Of a DNA stretch of 38,508 nucleotides, positions 24,644-33,402 are shown piece after piece. The position numbers were made by a program, and so were the translations under genes. How positions within the stretch are numbered: position 1 is the stretch's first letter; each line of letters opens with the position of its first letter. The DNA comes from [Clostridium] aminophilum (GTDB lineage Bacteria; Bacillota; Clostridia; Lachnospirales; Lachnospiraceae), in assembly GCF_900101295.1 (NCBI RefSeq), contig NZ_FOIL01000031.1:1-38508 (forward strand), in the 5' to 3' direction. The notes under the pieces are model-generated. The model ran no database searches. It was not told the origin of the DNA and saw only the letters and a program-made list of their open reading frames with translations.

Positions 24644-24782
24644 TCCTGTCAAGTTACCACCCTCATAAAGAAGATGGCTCTATATCGCAGAATACCCTTT
24701 GCAAAAACTTGGTTCTCACCCAGATCCTTGAAAATTCACTCTATGGCAATGTCACAACTACCGGTTCCATATCAACTAGCAA

Positions 24783-25081
24783 TTATCCCGAGGTTTTCAG
24801 TTTTGCATGCATCTCCACAAAGAGGATCGCCTGTTTTGCATGACGACTCCTTGCCGAGATCGGCTCAACAAAACTCAACTCTGCGCTTTCAATCACAAGT
24901 TTTCCTCCATCGTAAAGAGGAGCAACGGCATTGCATATCTCGGCAGGCATATTCCCGACATCCTTCCCTTTTTCTGTCAGAAGCTGAAAATTATTATGAT
25001 TAAAAGCATTCTCCTTATCTCTGGTAATTCGGATCACATCCTCGACTTTCACTTTTTCAATCTGCTTTGTGCGTCCGTCAT
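24783..25081 (-). pseudogene. HIRAN-domain protein, frame-broken near its 5' end
   Basis: The frame from 25052 (GTG) to 24783 encodes 89 residues with a HIRAN-like pattern: VEDVIRITRDKENAFNHNNF, GKDVGNMPAEICNAVAPLY, SFVEPISARSRHAKQAILFV. HIRAN domains bind DNA 3' ends or damaged DNA and occur alone or in helicases. An excellent CAGGAGGGACC site and ATG (25079-25081) open another frame (MTDAQSRLKK, stop). One extra A in the five-A run at 25053-25057 would join ATG and HIRAN frames. The HIRAN frame also continues upstream without a start codon (RYDGRTKQIEK) to a stop. It could be a truncated pseudogene, slippage or a base error. Confidence 0.6.
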
Positions 25082-25127
25082 AACGGTCCCTCCTGAATCA
25101 AATAATATTTAATATAATTATATCACT

Positions 25128-25156
25128 ATTATAATCATCCTCTTTTCTTCAAACAA
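25128..25156 (-). promoter_or_regulatory. Predicted promoter for the HIRAN gene
   Basis: Minus strand: -35 TTGTTT (25151-25156), 17-base spacer, -10 TATAAT (25128-25133), followed by a good ribosome site and ATG at 25081. The rest of 25157-25382 is AT-rich and shows nothing else I recognise. Confidence 0.55.
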
Positions 25157-25377
25157 TCTTGTTCCCATCCGATTTGAAAGACAACGCCACTAAAAATACG
25201 TCTAATTCTTTTCAGAATCACCAACATCTAATATCTCACTTTTTCTTTAAATACTCTTTTATCTTAAACGCGCAAAAATATGGAAATGTATAGATGTCAT
25301 TTAGAATACTGTCATTTCTTCAGTATTTTCCGCTTACTTATGTCATTTTTGCACCATTTTATCATCTTCCGCCAACA

Positions 25378-25414
25378 CAAAAATCCCCCGTCGGAATCAC
25401 TTCCAACGGGGGAT
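25378..25414 (-). terminator. Terminator after rplL
   Basis: On the minus strand ATCCCCCGT pairs with ACGGGGGAT (25383-25414) and TTTTTG follows. It lies about 75 bases after the rplL stop, so the ribosomal operon ends here. Confidence 0.85.
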
Positions 25415-25487
25415 CATTTACTTTATCGGTCACCCGGCACACGCCGGATTCAGATTCAGTTTTGTTGAGATATCAACAAGGGGTTGA

Positions 25488-25865
25488 TTACTTAAGAGTA
25501 ACCTTTGCGCCCTGCTCTTCCAGCTTAGCCTTGATATCCTCAGCCTCTGCCTTCTCAACGCCTTCCTTAACCATCTTCGGAGCGCCATCAACGAGCTCTT
25601 TTGCTTCCTTCAGGCCAAGACCTGTAAGCTCACGAACTACCTTGATAACCTTAACCTTGTTAGCGCCTACCTCAGTAAGCTCTACGTTGAACTCAGTCTG
25701 CTCCTCAGCAGCTGCGCCAGCGCCTGCTGCCGGACCTGCAACTACAACACCTGCTGCTGCAGATACACCAAACTCCTCCTCGCAAGCCTTTACGAGATCG
25801 TTAAGCTCCATAACGGAAAGCTCTTTAATAGCGGCGATAAACTCTTCAGTTGTTAACTTAGCCAT
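25488..25865 (-). CDS. rplL: Ribosomal protein bL12 (L7/L12)
   Basis: The 125-residue stalk protein has an N-terminal dimerisation helix region ([20 protein letters not shown]), an Ala/Gly-rich hinge (about 37-55) and the globular domain ([32 protein letters not shown]). It forms dimers on L10 and recruits elongation factors to the ribosome. It is 76 bases downstream of rplJ with a strong site (GGAGGA). Full length. A terminator follows and the next gene is not rpoB. Confidence 0.98.
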   Translation of the reverse strand: MAKLTTEEFIAAIKELSVMELNDLVKACEEEFGVSAAAGVVVAGPAAGAGAAAEEQTEFNVELTEVGANKVKVIKVVRELTGLGLKEAKELVDGAPKMVKEGVEKAEAEDIKAKLEEQGAKVTLK

Positions 25866-25941
25866 TTTAATTTTCCTCCTCGGATATTTTTAGATTTTTG
25901 TTTTTAAATGTTCGAATTACGCTATGCGGCGGTAATACGAA

Positions 25942-26439
25942 TTATGCCTCTGCGGCGCCGTCTTTCTCCGCGATCTGCTTGATAACGCGTGCGAAGTTGG
26001 CAACCGGAGACTGCATGCTTCCAAGAAGTCTTCCAAGAAGTACTTCTCTGGACGGGATGGAAGCGATTGTCTGCATTGCTGCTGCATCGTAGTACTTGTC
26101 CTCTACGATACCGCCCTTGATTTCCAGCGCCTTTGCAGTCTTTGCAAAATCAGCGAGAATTCTTGCCGGTGCTGTAGCATCATCCTTGGAAACAGCGATT
26201 GCTGTCGGTCCCTCAAGTACCGGGCCGAGTGCCTCGAAAGCTGTATCCTTGGCTGCCAGACGAACCAGAGTGTTCTTGTATACCTTGTAGGTAACACCTG
26301 CTTCACGAAGCTTCTTACGAAGCTCTGTGTCCTCTGCTACAGTAAGACCACGGTAATCTACCGCTACTGCAGTCTGCGCACCGTTGAATAACTCAGCGAT
26401 TTCCTGAACTACCGGCTGCTTTAATTCAACTTTTGCCAT
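25942..26439 (-). CDS. rplJ: Ribosomal protein uL10
   Basis: The 165-residue protein has the L10 core (AVAVDYRGLTVAEDTELRKK, KVYKNTLVRLA, GPTAIAVSKDD, IPSREVLLGRLLGSMQSPVA). It anchors the L7/L12 stalk on 23S rRNA and represses its own mRNA through the L10 leader, which is present upstream. The start has AGGAGGAAAAGTTTC before it. rplK-rplA are not directly upstream in this window and rpoBC are not downstream. Confidence 0.98.
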   Translation of the reverse strand: MAKVELKQPVVQEIAELFNGAQTAVAVDYRGLTVAEDTELRKKLREAGVTYKVYKNTLVRLAAKDTAFEALGPVLEGPTAIAVSKDDATAPARILADFAKTAKALEIKGGIVEDKYYDAAAMQTIASIPSREVLLGRLLGSMQSPVANFARVIKQIAEKDGAAEA

Positions 26440-26614
26440 GAAACTTTTCCTCCTGTATTAGTTTTCTTAACCGCCCAAGAGAGAAAGAAAGAAAAAAATC
26501 CTCTCTGCCAGGAAGACAGAGAGGCGTAATCATCTACGTTCATCTTGTGTTCCTCGGCAGGCGTTCTTTCGAACTTATGACTTTCGTCACCTGCTGTCTT
26601 CGGCAGCTAACACT
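26440..26614 (-). ncRNA. Ribosomal L10 leader RNA with attenuator
   Basis: The predicted transcript begins near 26613. It carries the typical L10-leader features: GCTGCCGAAGACAGCAGGTG and its partner CCTGCCGAGG in a kinked stem that binds the L10-L12 complex. A terminator-like hairpin follows, CCTCTCTG/CAGAGAGG (26500-26524) with a run of seven U. Binding of surplus L10 is expected to lower rplJL expression. Identification is from the recognised motif and its place before rplJ. Confidence 0.85.
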
Positions 26615-26619
26615 GATGT

Positions 26620-26648
26620 AGAATATCATCTGTTATGGGGATTGTCAA
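26620..26648 (-). promoter_or_regulatory. Sigma-A promoter of rplJL
   Basis: Minus strand: -35 TTGACA (26643-26648), 17-base spacer, -10 TATTCT (26620-26625). It drives the L10 leader directly, so rplJL is an independent transcript. The upstream 26649-26813 stretch is pyrimidine-rich, with three TCTCTGTTT copies and no gene. Confidence 0.75.
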
Positions 26649-26813
26649 GCATATTTTTGTCTTTTTTTATCTTGTTTTTTCGCGTCTGTTCTCTGTTTCT
26701 GTACGGCATCTCTTCTCTGTTTTTTTGCGGACCATCTTCTCTGTTTCGATAGGACAGCGCTTACTGTTCAGCCTTGCAGCAGATCAGAATCCGATCATTA
26801 ATCCGGTTCCATC

Positions 26814-27713
26814 TCATCCCACGGTGCTTTTCTGCTTTTTGGGGATTTTACGGAAAAAACTTTTCCATAAGGAAGAAGTGGTTCCATCGGAATTCTGCGC
26901 TTCAAATTCAAATCTGCAGGTTGTCTGCGTCTCCTCACCGGCTTTTCTTTCCGCGCGCTCCGCCCGTTCCGTGCGGTTATCTCCCCGAAGGCTGTCATCC
27001 ACCTCCGACCGGTCACGCTCCGCCTCAAGCCGGCTCAGTGCCGCCTTTCTGGCGTCTTCCGGCGATTTCCCGTTCAGGAACTCCAGGGAATGCTCCACGA
27101 TAAGATTCTGAATCTTCCGGCAAAGCGGCGTTCTCTTCTGCTCATAGAACTCAATCTCCGCCAGAAGCGTTCCGATCGCCTCCGCGCGGCTCTCAACCAT
27201 ACCGCCTTCGAGATCGATCCGGCACATGATCGGCTCGTCGCCGCAATCAATATAGATGAAATTATGAAGATCCAGATCGTCCAGCACAAAATGCATCTTA
27301 TGGTAGAATTTCTGAACCCATTCCGTCAGAAGAATCCACGGCTCCTCCCAGCCGTCGCGCAGGCCGCTGACATTATAGAGCGCTTCCTGTCGCCGGAGAA
27401 TCTTCGCAAGATTCTTTCCAGAGACATATTCCAGAACCAGCCGCATCGGTGTCGATTCGATCACCTTCGGCACCCGCAGATCGGCGGTGACAATCGTCCC
27501 GCTGAGATCTGTCTGAACCTTGTATCCACCGCTGGGAAATGCCTGATAGCGCAGACGTTCCAGTTCTCCTTCCCGATAATCTCCGAATTCTTTCACAACG
27601 CAAAGAGTTCCCGGAGTCGCAACCGGCGCTGCAAGATAGACCGTATTCGTACGGCTCTTGTAATCCCGTATTTTGCGATATCCGACGGCAAGTTCCCTGT
27701 TCGTCTCCCCCAT
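26814..27713 (-). CDS. Protein-kinase-like (Bud32/RIO-type fold) protein
   Basis: The 299-residue protein shows a small-kinase layout. A beta-rich N-lobe (TVYLAAPVATPGTLCVVKEF, with a likely ATP-site Lys in VVKEF) is followed by a C-lobe with LDDLDLHNFIYID (about 141-153), resembling the H.DL..N catalytic loop, and CRIDLEGG (about 167-174) in the DFG position. It ends in a Glu/Arg-rich, probably disordered tail. Related proteins are annotated as Bud32-like or lipopolysaccharide-type kinases; the substrate is unknown. The start at 27713 (MGETNREL) is preferred over an upstream Met because GGGGGT lies six to seven bases before it. It lies between gltB and rplJ on the same strand, after the gltB terminator. 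Confidence 0.65.
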   Translation of the reverse strand: MGETNRELAVGYRKIRDYKSRTNTVYLAAPVATPGTLCVVKEFGDYREGELERLRYQAFPSGGYKVQTDLSGTIVTADLRVPKVIESTPMRLVLEYVSGKNLAKILRRQEALYNVSGLRDGWEEPWILLTEWVQKFYHKMHFVLDDLDLHNFIYIDCGDEPIMCRIDLEGGMVESRAEAIGTLLAEIEFYEQKRTPLCRKIQNLIVEHSLEFLNGKSPEDARKAALSRLEAERDRSEVDDSLRGDNRTERAERAERKAGEETQTTCRFEFEAQNSDGTTSSLWKSFFRKIPKKQKSTVG

Positions 27714-27835
27714 ACATTTACCCCCATTCGCTTTTGTGTGGTGAACCGCTAAATTCATATTAACACGTTTTATGAGCTGTCGAATATTTTATTTCCATAA
27801 TATTTACAAGTTTACCGGAAGATCTTCTTGCAGAG

Positions 27836-27884
27836 AAAAAAACATCAGAGGCACCCTCAGGAAAATCCCCCAAGAATGCCTCTG
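27836..27884 (-). terminator. Terminator after gltB
   Basis: On the minus strand CAGAGGCATTC pairs with its complement ending GTGCCTCTG (27846-27884), followed by ATG and a run of seven T. It lies 67 bases past the gltB stop. Confidence 0.85.
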
Positions 27885-27950
27885 TCTGCTCTTTTCCTAT
27901 CTTGTTTACCGCCTGTTCTCTCCGGCAAACGTTATCCATTCCCGCTTTTC

Positions 27951-30900
27951 TCAGCTGAACAGCATCCGGAAGGCCTCCATCTCAGCGTCGTCCTGAGAGG
28001 AACCGTTGTCTTCAAAATGGTTCACGGCTTCCAGAACCTTCTGATAATCGTTCGGAACGATCTTCTTGAAGCTCGGAAGATACCGGTCAATATTATCCAG
28101 AATCTCTTTTCCGAGCCCGGAAGCTGTCTCCTGAACGTAGTCCTTCAGGATGTCCTTGAGTTCCTTGATGTCTGCTCTCTCGGTCACCGCCTGGAAATGA
28201 ACCATATCCTTGTTCAGCTTCAGATACAGTGTGTGATCCATATCGAGAACGTATGCCACGCCGCCGGACATCCCTGCCGCAAAATTCTTGCCGGTCGGAC
28301 CAAGGATCACGGCGCGGCCGCCGGTCATATACTCGAGACCGTGATCACCGCAGCCTTCGGCTACCGCCGTCGCTCCGGAATTTCTGACGCAGAACCGCTC
28401 ACCCGCGATGCCTTCCACGTAGCATTTTCCGCCGGTCGCGCCATAGAGCGCCACATTGCCGATGATAATATTTTCACTCGCGCGGAAAGCACTGTCCTTC
28501 GGCGGTGTAACGACAAGTTTTCCGCCGCTGAGTCCCTTTCCGAATCCATCATTGGCATCGCCGTGAAGCCGGATCGTAAGTCCCTTCGGGATGAAGGCGC
28601 CAAAGGACTGTCCGCCCCCGCCGAAGGCATGGACCACAAAGGTGTCATCCGCAAGATCCGATCCCTTTTCGCCCATGCCAAAACGGTCGGTGATCTCCGA
28701 ACCCAGAATGGTTCCAAAGGTGCGGTTTGTGCTGGACACTTTCACCTTTTCCTCGTGATGCTCCCGCTTCTCCATCGCACTCTTAAACTTCGGAAGGAGC
28801 GTCGCCTCGTCCACCGTCTTCTCCAAATGGAAATCATAGACATGTTCCGGATCAAAATGCCGCACGTTCTCCGGGAGACCCGCAAATTCCGGATCGAGGA
28901 TCTTCGACAGATCCACCTTGGAAGCGCGCTTTGTGATGGACGCTCTCTCCTCGGAAATGCCGAGACAGTCGGTGCGTCCCACCATCTCCTGCACCGTCCG
29001 GAAACCGAGTTCCGCCATGATCTCACGCATCTCCTCCGCAATGAACTTCATGAAGTTCATAACGTACTCCGGTTTTCCCTTGAATTTCGCCCGGAGTTTC
29101 TCATTCTGAGTCGCCACACCGAACGGACAGGTATCCTTGTTGCAGGCGCGGATCATCATACAGCCGAGGCTGACCAGTGCGGTGGTGGCGAAACCGTACT
29201 CCTCCGCGCCGAGAAGAGCCGCGATCACCACATCTCTTCCGGTCATCAGCTTACCGTCCGTCTCGATCATAACCCGGTTGCGGAGTCCGTTACGGATCAG
29301 TGTCTGATGGGCCTCGGTGATGCCGAGTTCCCATGGAAGACCCGCATGGTGAATGGAGGTCATCGGAGCGGCACCGGTTCCGCCGTCATAACCGCAGATA
29401 TGGATCACCTGCGCACCGGCTTTTGCAACGCCGCAGGCAATGGTTCCGACACCGTTCTCGGAAGCCAGCTTGACAGAGATCCTGGCGCGGCGGTTTGCGT
29501 TCTTCAGATCGTAGATCAGCTGCGCCAGATCCTCGATGCTGTAGATATCGTGGTGGGGCGGCGGCGAGATCAGAGAGACACCCGGCGTGGAGAATCTGGT
29601 CTTCGCGATCCACGGATAGACCTTCTTGCCCGGAAGGTGGCCGCCCTCGCCCGGTTTCGCGCCCTGCGCCATCTTGATCTGAATCTCGCTTGCGGAGTTC
29701 AGATACGGACTGGTCACGCCGAAACGTCCCGACGCCACCTGCTTGATGGCAGAATTGCGCTCGGTTCCGAAACGCTCCGGATCCTCACCGCCTTCGCCCG
29801 AGTTGGACTTTCCGCCGAGGCGGTTCATGGCAATGGCCATGGCTTCGTGTGCCTCCAGCGAAATCGCGCCGTAGGACATTGCCCCGGTCTTAAATCGCCT
29901 GACGATGGACTCCACCGGCTCAACCTCGCTGATCGGCACCGGTTTCTGTTTCGGCACAAACTTCATGATGCCGCGAAGGGTGTGCGGAACCGGGGACTCA
30001 TCCACCATCGCGGTGTATTCTTTGAACTTCTTGTAATCGCCCTTCTGCACGGCCTTCTGCATGGTCATGATGGTCTTCGGGTTGTACAGATGCTCGGCAG
30101 TGTCCTTGCCGCGGAAGAAATTCCTGCTGCTGAAGCATGCCGCATCCGGCGCGTCCACATTTTCCCCCATCGGGTCAAATGCAAGCTCATGTCTCCAGGT
30201 CACGCTCTCCGCCACGTCCTCGATCCCGATGCCGCCGACTCTGGATACAATACCCGTAAAGTATTTGTCGACAAACTCCTGGCTGAGTCCGATCGCCTCA
30301 AAGATCTTGGCGGACTGATAGGACTGAATGGTGGAAATGCCCATTTTGGCGGCAATCTTGACGATTCCGCCCATAACCGCCTTATTGTAATCCTCGATGG
30401 CGGTATGAGTATCCTTATCAAGAATGCCCGCCTCGATGATCTCCGCGATACACTCGTGGGCGAGGTACGGGTAAATGGCTCTGGCGCCGAAGCCCAGAAT
30501 CGTCGCGAACTGATGCACATCCCGCGGCTCTGCGGACTCCAGAATGAGCGATACCGCGGTGCGCTTCCTGGTAAGAACCAGATGCTGCTCCACCGAACTC
30601 ACCGCGAGAAGCGACGGAATCGCCACATGGTTTTCGTCCACGCCGCGGTCGCTCAGGATGATGATGTTCGCGCCGCGCTGACATACACGATCCACAGAGA
30701 TATTGAGCTGCTGCAGTGCTTTTTCCAGCGAGGTGGTCTGATAATACAGAAGAGAGATCACCGCTGCCTTGAATCCCGGCTCGTCCAGCTCCCTGATCTT
30801 CAGAAGTTCCACGCCTGTGAGAATCGGATTGGAGATTTCCAGCACCCTGCAGTTCTCCGCCTTATCCTGAAGAAGATTTCCGTCGGAACCGAGATAGACG

Positions 30901-32591
30901 GTAGTGTCCGTTACCACCTTCTCCCGGAGCGAGTCGATCGGCGGATTGGTAACCTGCGCGAAAAGCTGCTTGAAATAATAGAACAGCGGCTGATATTTCC
31001 GGTCAAAGACCGCAAGCGGTGTGTCGTGACCCATACAGGAGGTTGCCTCCACGCCGTTCTGCGCCATCGGCAGAATGATTTCTTTTACATCGTCATAGGT
31101 GTAGCCGAAGACCTTGTAAAGCTTCTCTCTCATTTCCGGAGAGTGAGTCTCAAGCTTGTGGTTCGGAATTTTGATCTTTTCCAGATGTACAAGATTGCTG
31201 TCCAGCCACTCTCCGTACGGAGCCTTCTCCGCATAATGCTTCTTAATCTCCGCATCCGAAATGATCCGCTGTTCCCTGGTGTCAACGAGAAGCATGCGTC
31301 CCGGTTGAAGTCTTGATTTCTCCACAATATGCTTCGGGTCAATGTCGAGTACGCCCACTTCCGATGCCAGAATCAGACGATTGTCATCGGTGATGTAATA
31401 TCTCGAGGGCCGAAGACCGTTTCGGTCGAGCGTCGCACCTACCACATCTCCGTCGGAGAAAATGATCGCGGCCGGTCCGTCCCACGGTTCCATCATCGTC
31501 GCATAGTAATGATAGAAATCCTTCTTTTTGGAATCCATAAAGCGGTCGTGCTTCCACGGCTCCGGAATGGTAACGGTCATGGCAAGCGGAAGCTCCATGC
31601 CGTTCATATAGAGGAATTCGAGTGTATTATCCAGCATGGAAGAATCCGATCCGTTCGTCTGAACCACCGGGAAGATCTTCTCCACTTCCTTCTCCAGGAA
31701 CGGACTCTGCATCGTCTCCTCGCGGGCAAGCATTCGATCAATGTTGCCGCGGATGGTGTTGATCTCGCCGTTATGGGCCAGCAGACGATACGGATGGGCG
31801 CGATCCCAGCTCGGTGTCGTATTAGTGGAGAATCTCGAATGGACAATGGCAATGGCCGTCTTGTTGTCGGCATCGCGAAGGTCATCATAGAACGCGCGGA
31901 GCTGTCCGACTAGGAACATTCCCTTGTAAACGATGGTACGGGAACTCAGGGAACAGATATAGGTATCCTCGGTGGACTGTTCGAACTCGCGTCTCAGGAC
32001 ATAAAGGCGGCGGTCAAAATCAATTCCTCTCTCATAGATGTCCGGACGGTCAATGAAACACTGCTCAATCGCCGGCATGCAGTCAAGCGCCACCTTGCCG
32101 AGAATCTCCGGATGAGAAGGAACCGGTCTCCAGCCCAGAACCTGAAGCCCGTTCTTGTTCGCAATGACCTCGAACATGCGCTTCGCAAATCTGCGCTTTT
32201 TCTCATTTTCCGGCAGAAAGAACATTCCGACGCCGTAATCGCCGGCCTCTCCTACCGTAATCCCGGCCTTCTTGGTGACTTTGCTGAAAAAGTCATGGCA
32301 GATCTGAAGAAGAATCCCGACACCGTCGCCGACCTTCCCGGTTGCATCCTTTCCCGCTCTGTGCTCCAGCTTCTCCACGATACTGAGCGCATCATCCAGA
32401 ACTTTCGTGTCCTGATGACCGTCAATGTTTACTACGGTACCGATACCGCAGGCGTCATGCCCCAGATCCTCCGGATGACCGTCTGTCACCGGACACCATA
32501 ACTTATTATGCCCGCGATATGCCTCCGGAACGACATAGCAGTTCTGGTCTGCTTCGTCCGCCTTTTGATTTCCCTTTGTGTTATTGTCCAT
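27951..32591 (-). CDS. gltB: Glutamate synthase large (alpha) subunit
   Basis: The 1546-residue protein has the standard GltB order. A class II glutaminase domain has its nucleophile Cys at about residue 48 (DACGIG), so a propeptide of about 47 residues is expected to be removed. A central domain follows, then the FMN barrel (GEGGEDPERFG, SVKLASENGVGTIA) with 3Fe-4S cysteines in CMMIRACNKDTCPFG, and the C-terminal GXGXG beta-helix. It makes two glutamates from glutamine and 2-oxoglutarate. The start at 32591 is chosen for AAGGAGAG seven bases upstream. No gltD small subunit lies next to it. A long leader with a terminator precedes it, and an amt-PII gene is divergent. Confidence 0.97.
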   Translation of the reverse strand: MDNNTKGNQKADEADQNCYVVPEAYRGHNKLWCPVTDGHPEDLGHDACGIGTVVNIDGHQDTKVLDDALSIVEKLEHRAGKDATGKVGDGVGILLQICHDFFSKVTKKAGITVGEAGDYGVGMFFLPENEKKRRFAKRMFEVIANKNGLQVLGWRPVPSHPEILGKVALDCMPAIEQCFIDRPDIYERGIDFDRRLYVLRREFEQSTEDTYICSLSSRTIVYKGMFLVGQLRAFYDDLRDADNKTAIAIVHSRFSTNTTPSWDRAHPYRLLAHNGEINTIRGNIDRMLAREETMQSPFLEKEVEKIFPVVQTNGSDSSMLDNTLEFLYMNGMELPLAMTVTIPEPWKHDRFMDSKKKDFYHYYATMMEPWDGPAAIIFSDGDVVGATLDRNGLRPSRYYITDDNRLILASEVGVLDIDPKHIVEKSRLQPGRMLLVDTREQRIISDAEIKKHYAEKAPYGEWLDSNLVHLEKIKIPNHKLETHSPEMREKLYKVFGYTYDDVKEIILPMAQNGVEATSCMGHDTPLAVFDRKYQPLFYYFKQLFAQVTNPPIDSLREKVVTDTTVYLGSDGNLLQDKAENCRVLEISNPILTGVELLKIRELDEPGFKAAVISLLYYQTTSLEKALQQLNISVDRVCQRGANIIILSDRGVDENHVAIPSLLAVSSVEQHLVLTRKRTAVSLILESAEPRDVHQFATILGFGARAIYPYLAHECIAEIIEAGILDKDTHTAIEDYNKAVMGGIVKIAAKMGISTIQSYQSAKIFEAIGLSQEFVDKYFTGIVSRVGGIGIEDVAESVTWRHELAFDPMGENVDAPDAACFSSRNFFRGKDTAEHLYNPKTIMTMQKAVQKGDYKKFKEYTAMVDESPVPHTLRGIMKFVPKQKPVPISEVEPVESIVRRFKTGAMSYGAISLEAHEAMAIAMNRLGGKSNSGEGGEDPERFGTERNSAIKQVASGRFGVTSPYLNSASEIQIKMAQGAKPGEGGHLPGKKVYPWIAKTRFSTPGVSLISPPPHHDIYSIEDLAQLIYDLKNANRRARISVKLASENGVGTIACGVAKAGAQVIHICGYDGGTGAAPMTSIHHAGLPWELGITEAHQTLIRNGLRNRVMIETDGKLMTGRDVVIAALLGAEEYGFATTALVSLGCMMIRACNKDTCPFGVATQNEKLRAKFKGKPEYVMNFMKFIAEEMREIMAELGFRTVQEMVGRTDCLGISEERASITKRASKVDLSKILDPEFAGLPENVRHFDPEHVYDFHLEKTVDEATLLPKFKSAMEKREHHEEKVKVSSTNRTFGTILGSEITDRFGMGEKGSDLADDTFVVHAFGGGGQSFGAFIPKGLTIRLHGDANDGFGKGLSGGKLVVTPPKDSAFRASENIIIGNVALYGATGGKCYVEGIAGERFCVRNSGATAVAEGCGDHGLEYMTGGRAVILGPTGKNFAAGMSGGVAYVLDMDHTLYLKLNKDMVHFQAVTERADIKELKDILKDYVQETASGLGKEILDNIDRYLPSFKKIVPNDYQKVLEAVNHFEDNGSSQDDAEMEAFRMLFS

Positions 32592-32689
32592 AATTCTCTC
32601 CTTCCATCGCTGTCTGCCGCCGACGAGCCGAAACATGCATCACCGTTTTTTCGGGTTAACCGCATAGCCGAGATGAAACACGCTTAGCG

Positions 32690-32760
32690 GGGTTCTCCTG
32701 TCATCACGGCAGTCACCAGGGCCTCCCGCCAGCGCAGTTTTTTTGCCCGTTACCCGCGTA
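32690..32760 (+). repeat. Degenerate copy of the GC-rich end repeat
   Basis: ATCACGGCAGTCACCAGGGC followed by CTCCCGCCAGCGCAG resembles about 38354-38390 (ATCGCGGCAGTCGCCAAGGC, CTCGCGCAAGCACAG) and, inverted, 117-152. Similarity fades on both sides. It lies inside the gltB leader. Confidence 0.5.
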
Positions 32761-32813
32761 AAAAAAGAGAGCAACAGCGCAGAATCCGAGTCCGGTCCGG
32801 AACGCCATTGCTC
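32760..32813 (-). terminator. Attenuator terminator in the gltB leader
   Basis: Arms GAGCAA and TTGCTC with further pairing inside, then a run of seven U (32760-32766 on the minus strand). It lies about 180 bases before the gltB start, so gltB needs read-through. Confidence 0.75.
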
Positions 32814-32912
32814 CCTTTTTTCCTTTGATTCAATTGATACTTGTATTTTGAAGAAACACCGGACATTTCAACCGCTTGCGCTTGCCGGTCTTTCGCCTGA
32901 AAATATGTGGTC

Positions 32913-32941
32913 AGTATAAAGCTGTCCAATATACGTGTCAA
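32913..32941 (-). promoter_or_regulatory. Sigma-A promoter of gltB
   Basis: Minus strand: -35 TTGACA (32936-32941), 17-base spacer, -10 TATACT (32913-32918). A perfect 7-bp hairpin sequence (CGATTTC/GAAATCG, 32990-33008) lies just upstream and could be a regulator site. The rest of 33010-33215 shows nothing recognised. Confidence 0.8.
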
Positions 32942-33216
32942 TCTTTCGAAATTGTCGTGTTTTTCATGTATATCCCCCTTTATTTTTGGCGATTTCAGAC
33001 AGAAATCGAAGTGCTGTTTTATGCATTTGACACAGGATTTCTCTTTTTCTTCTCAGCGTGCTTCCGCTCTGTTTGTGCAATTTGGTTGATATCTCTGATT
33101 AAGCCGCCGGAAAATAGTTAAATATATAATTCCATTCTTATAACAGTTATTACAATATATTTATGAGTAAAATTCCCTATACACATACCGCACCTCTTCA
33201 TTTCCAAAATTCATAC

Positions 33217-33245
33217 TTGACATACCATTTCTTCCGGCGTAGAAT
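33217..33245 (+). promoter_or_regulatory. Sigma-A promoter of amt-PII
   Basis: -35 TTGACA (33217-33222), 17-base spacer, -10 TAGAAT (33240-33245). Transcription would begin near 33252. Confidence 0.8.
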
Positions 33246-33265
33246 GCAAAGCCATAAAGGCAAGG

Positions 33266-33301
33266 GCGTCTTAGAGAGAACACTCTAAGGCGCTTTTTTT
33301 T
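33266..33301 (+). terminator. First terminator in the amt-PII leader
   Basis: An 11-bp stem GCGTCTTAGAG / CTCTAAGGCGC (one wobble) surrounds a six-base loop AGAACA, followed by eight T. It starts only about 15 bases after the predicted transcription start. Confidence 0.85.
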
Positions 33302-33402
33302 GCGGCGCACACGCCAAAGTCCATGGATGTACGGACCCCTGGCGCCGGCCGCGGCAACGAGCGAAACCCGAGAATCGTGTTTCGCTCATCACTATCGTTT
33401 CA

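Larger units (their letters stand above)
32592..32906 (-). ncRNA. gltB leader with attenuator and A1/G4 six-base-loop hairpin
   Basis: The leader of about 315 bases contains an intrinsic terminator (GAGCAA...TTGCTC, 32769-32813, then C and seven U). A competing hairpin GGAGC-AATGGC-GTTCC (32799-32814) has a six-base loop with A at 1 and G at 4 and overlaps the terminator's 5' arm. That is the arrangement of the second hairpin in ANTAR-protein target RNAs. A first ANTAR hairpin is not evident. Further upstream is a GAAATG/TGTTTC hairpin. A degenerate GC-rich repeat occupies about 32700-32760, between the terminator and the ATG. Confidence 0.55.

Noticed and set aside
27828-31316. A 1162-codon open frame on the plus strand, opposite gltB
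   Set aside because: It is fully antisense to an unmistakable gltB, its translation is His/Arg-rich without any recognisable domain, and GC-rich codon use commonly opens such shadow frames.
32592-32636. A 15-residue N-terminal extension of GltB
   Set aside because: The ATG at 32591 has a strong AAGGAGAG site; the upstream ATG has none.
32750-32941. A short frame in the gltB leader as an attenuation leader peptide
   Set aside because: Its ATG lies in the -35 region, upstream of the transcript. The internal ATG has no ribosome site and there is no run of Glu or Gln codons.
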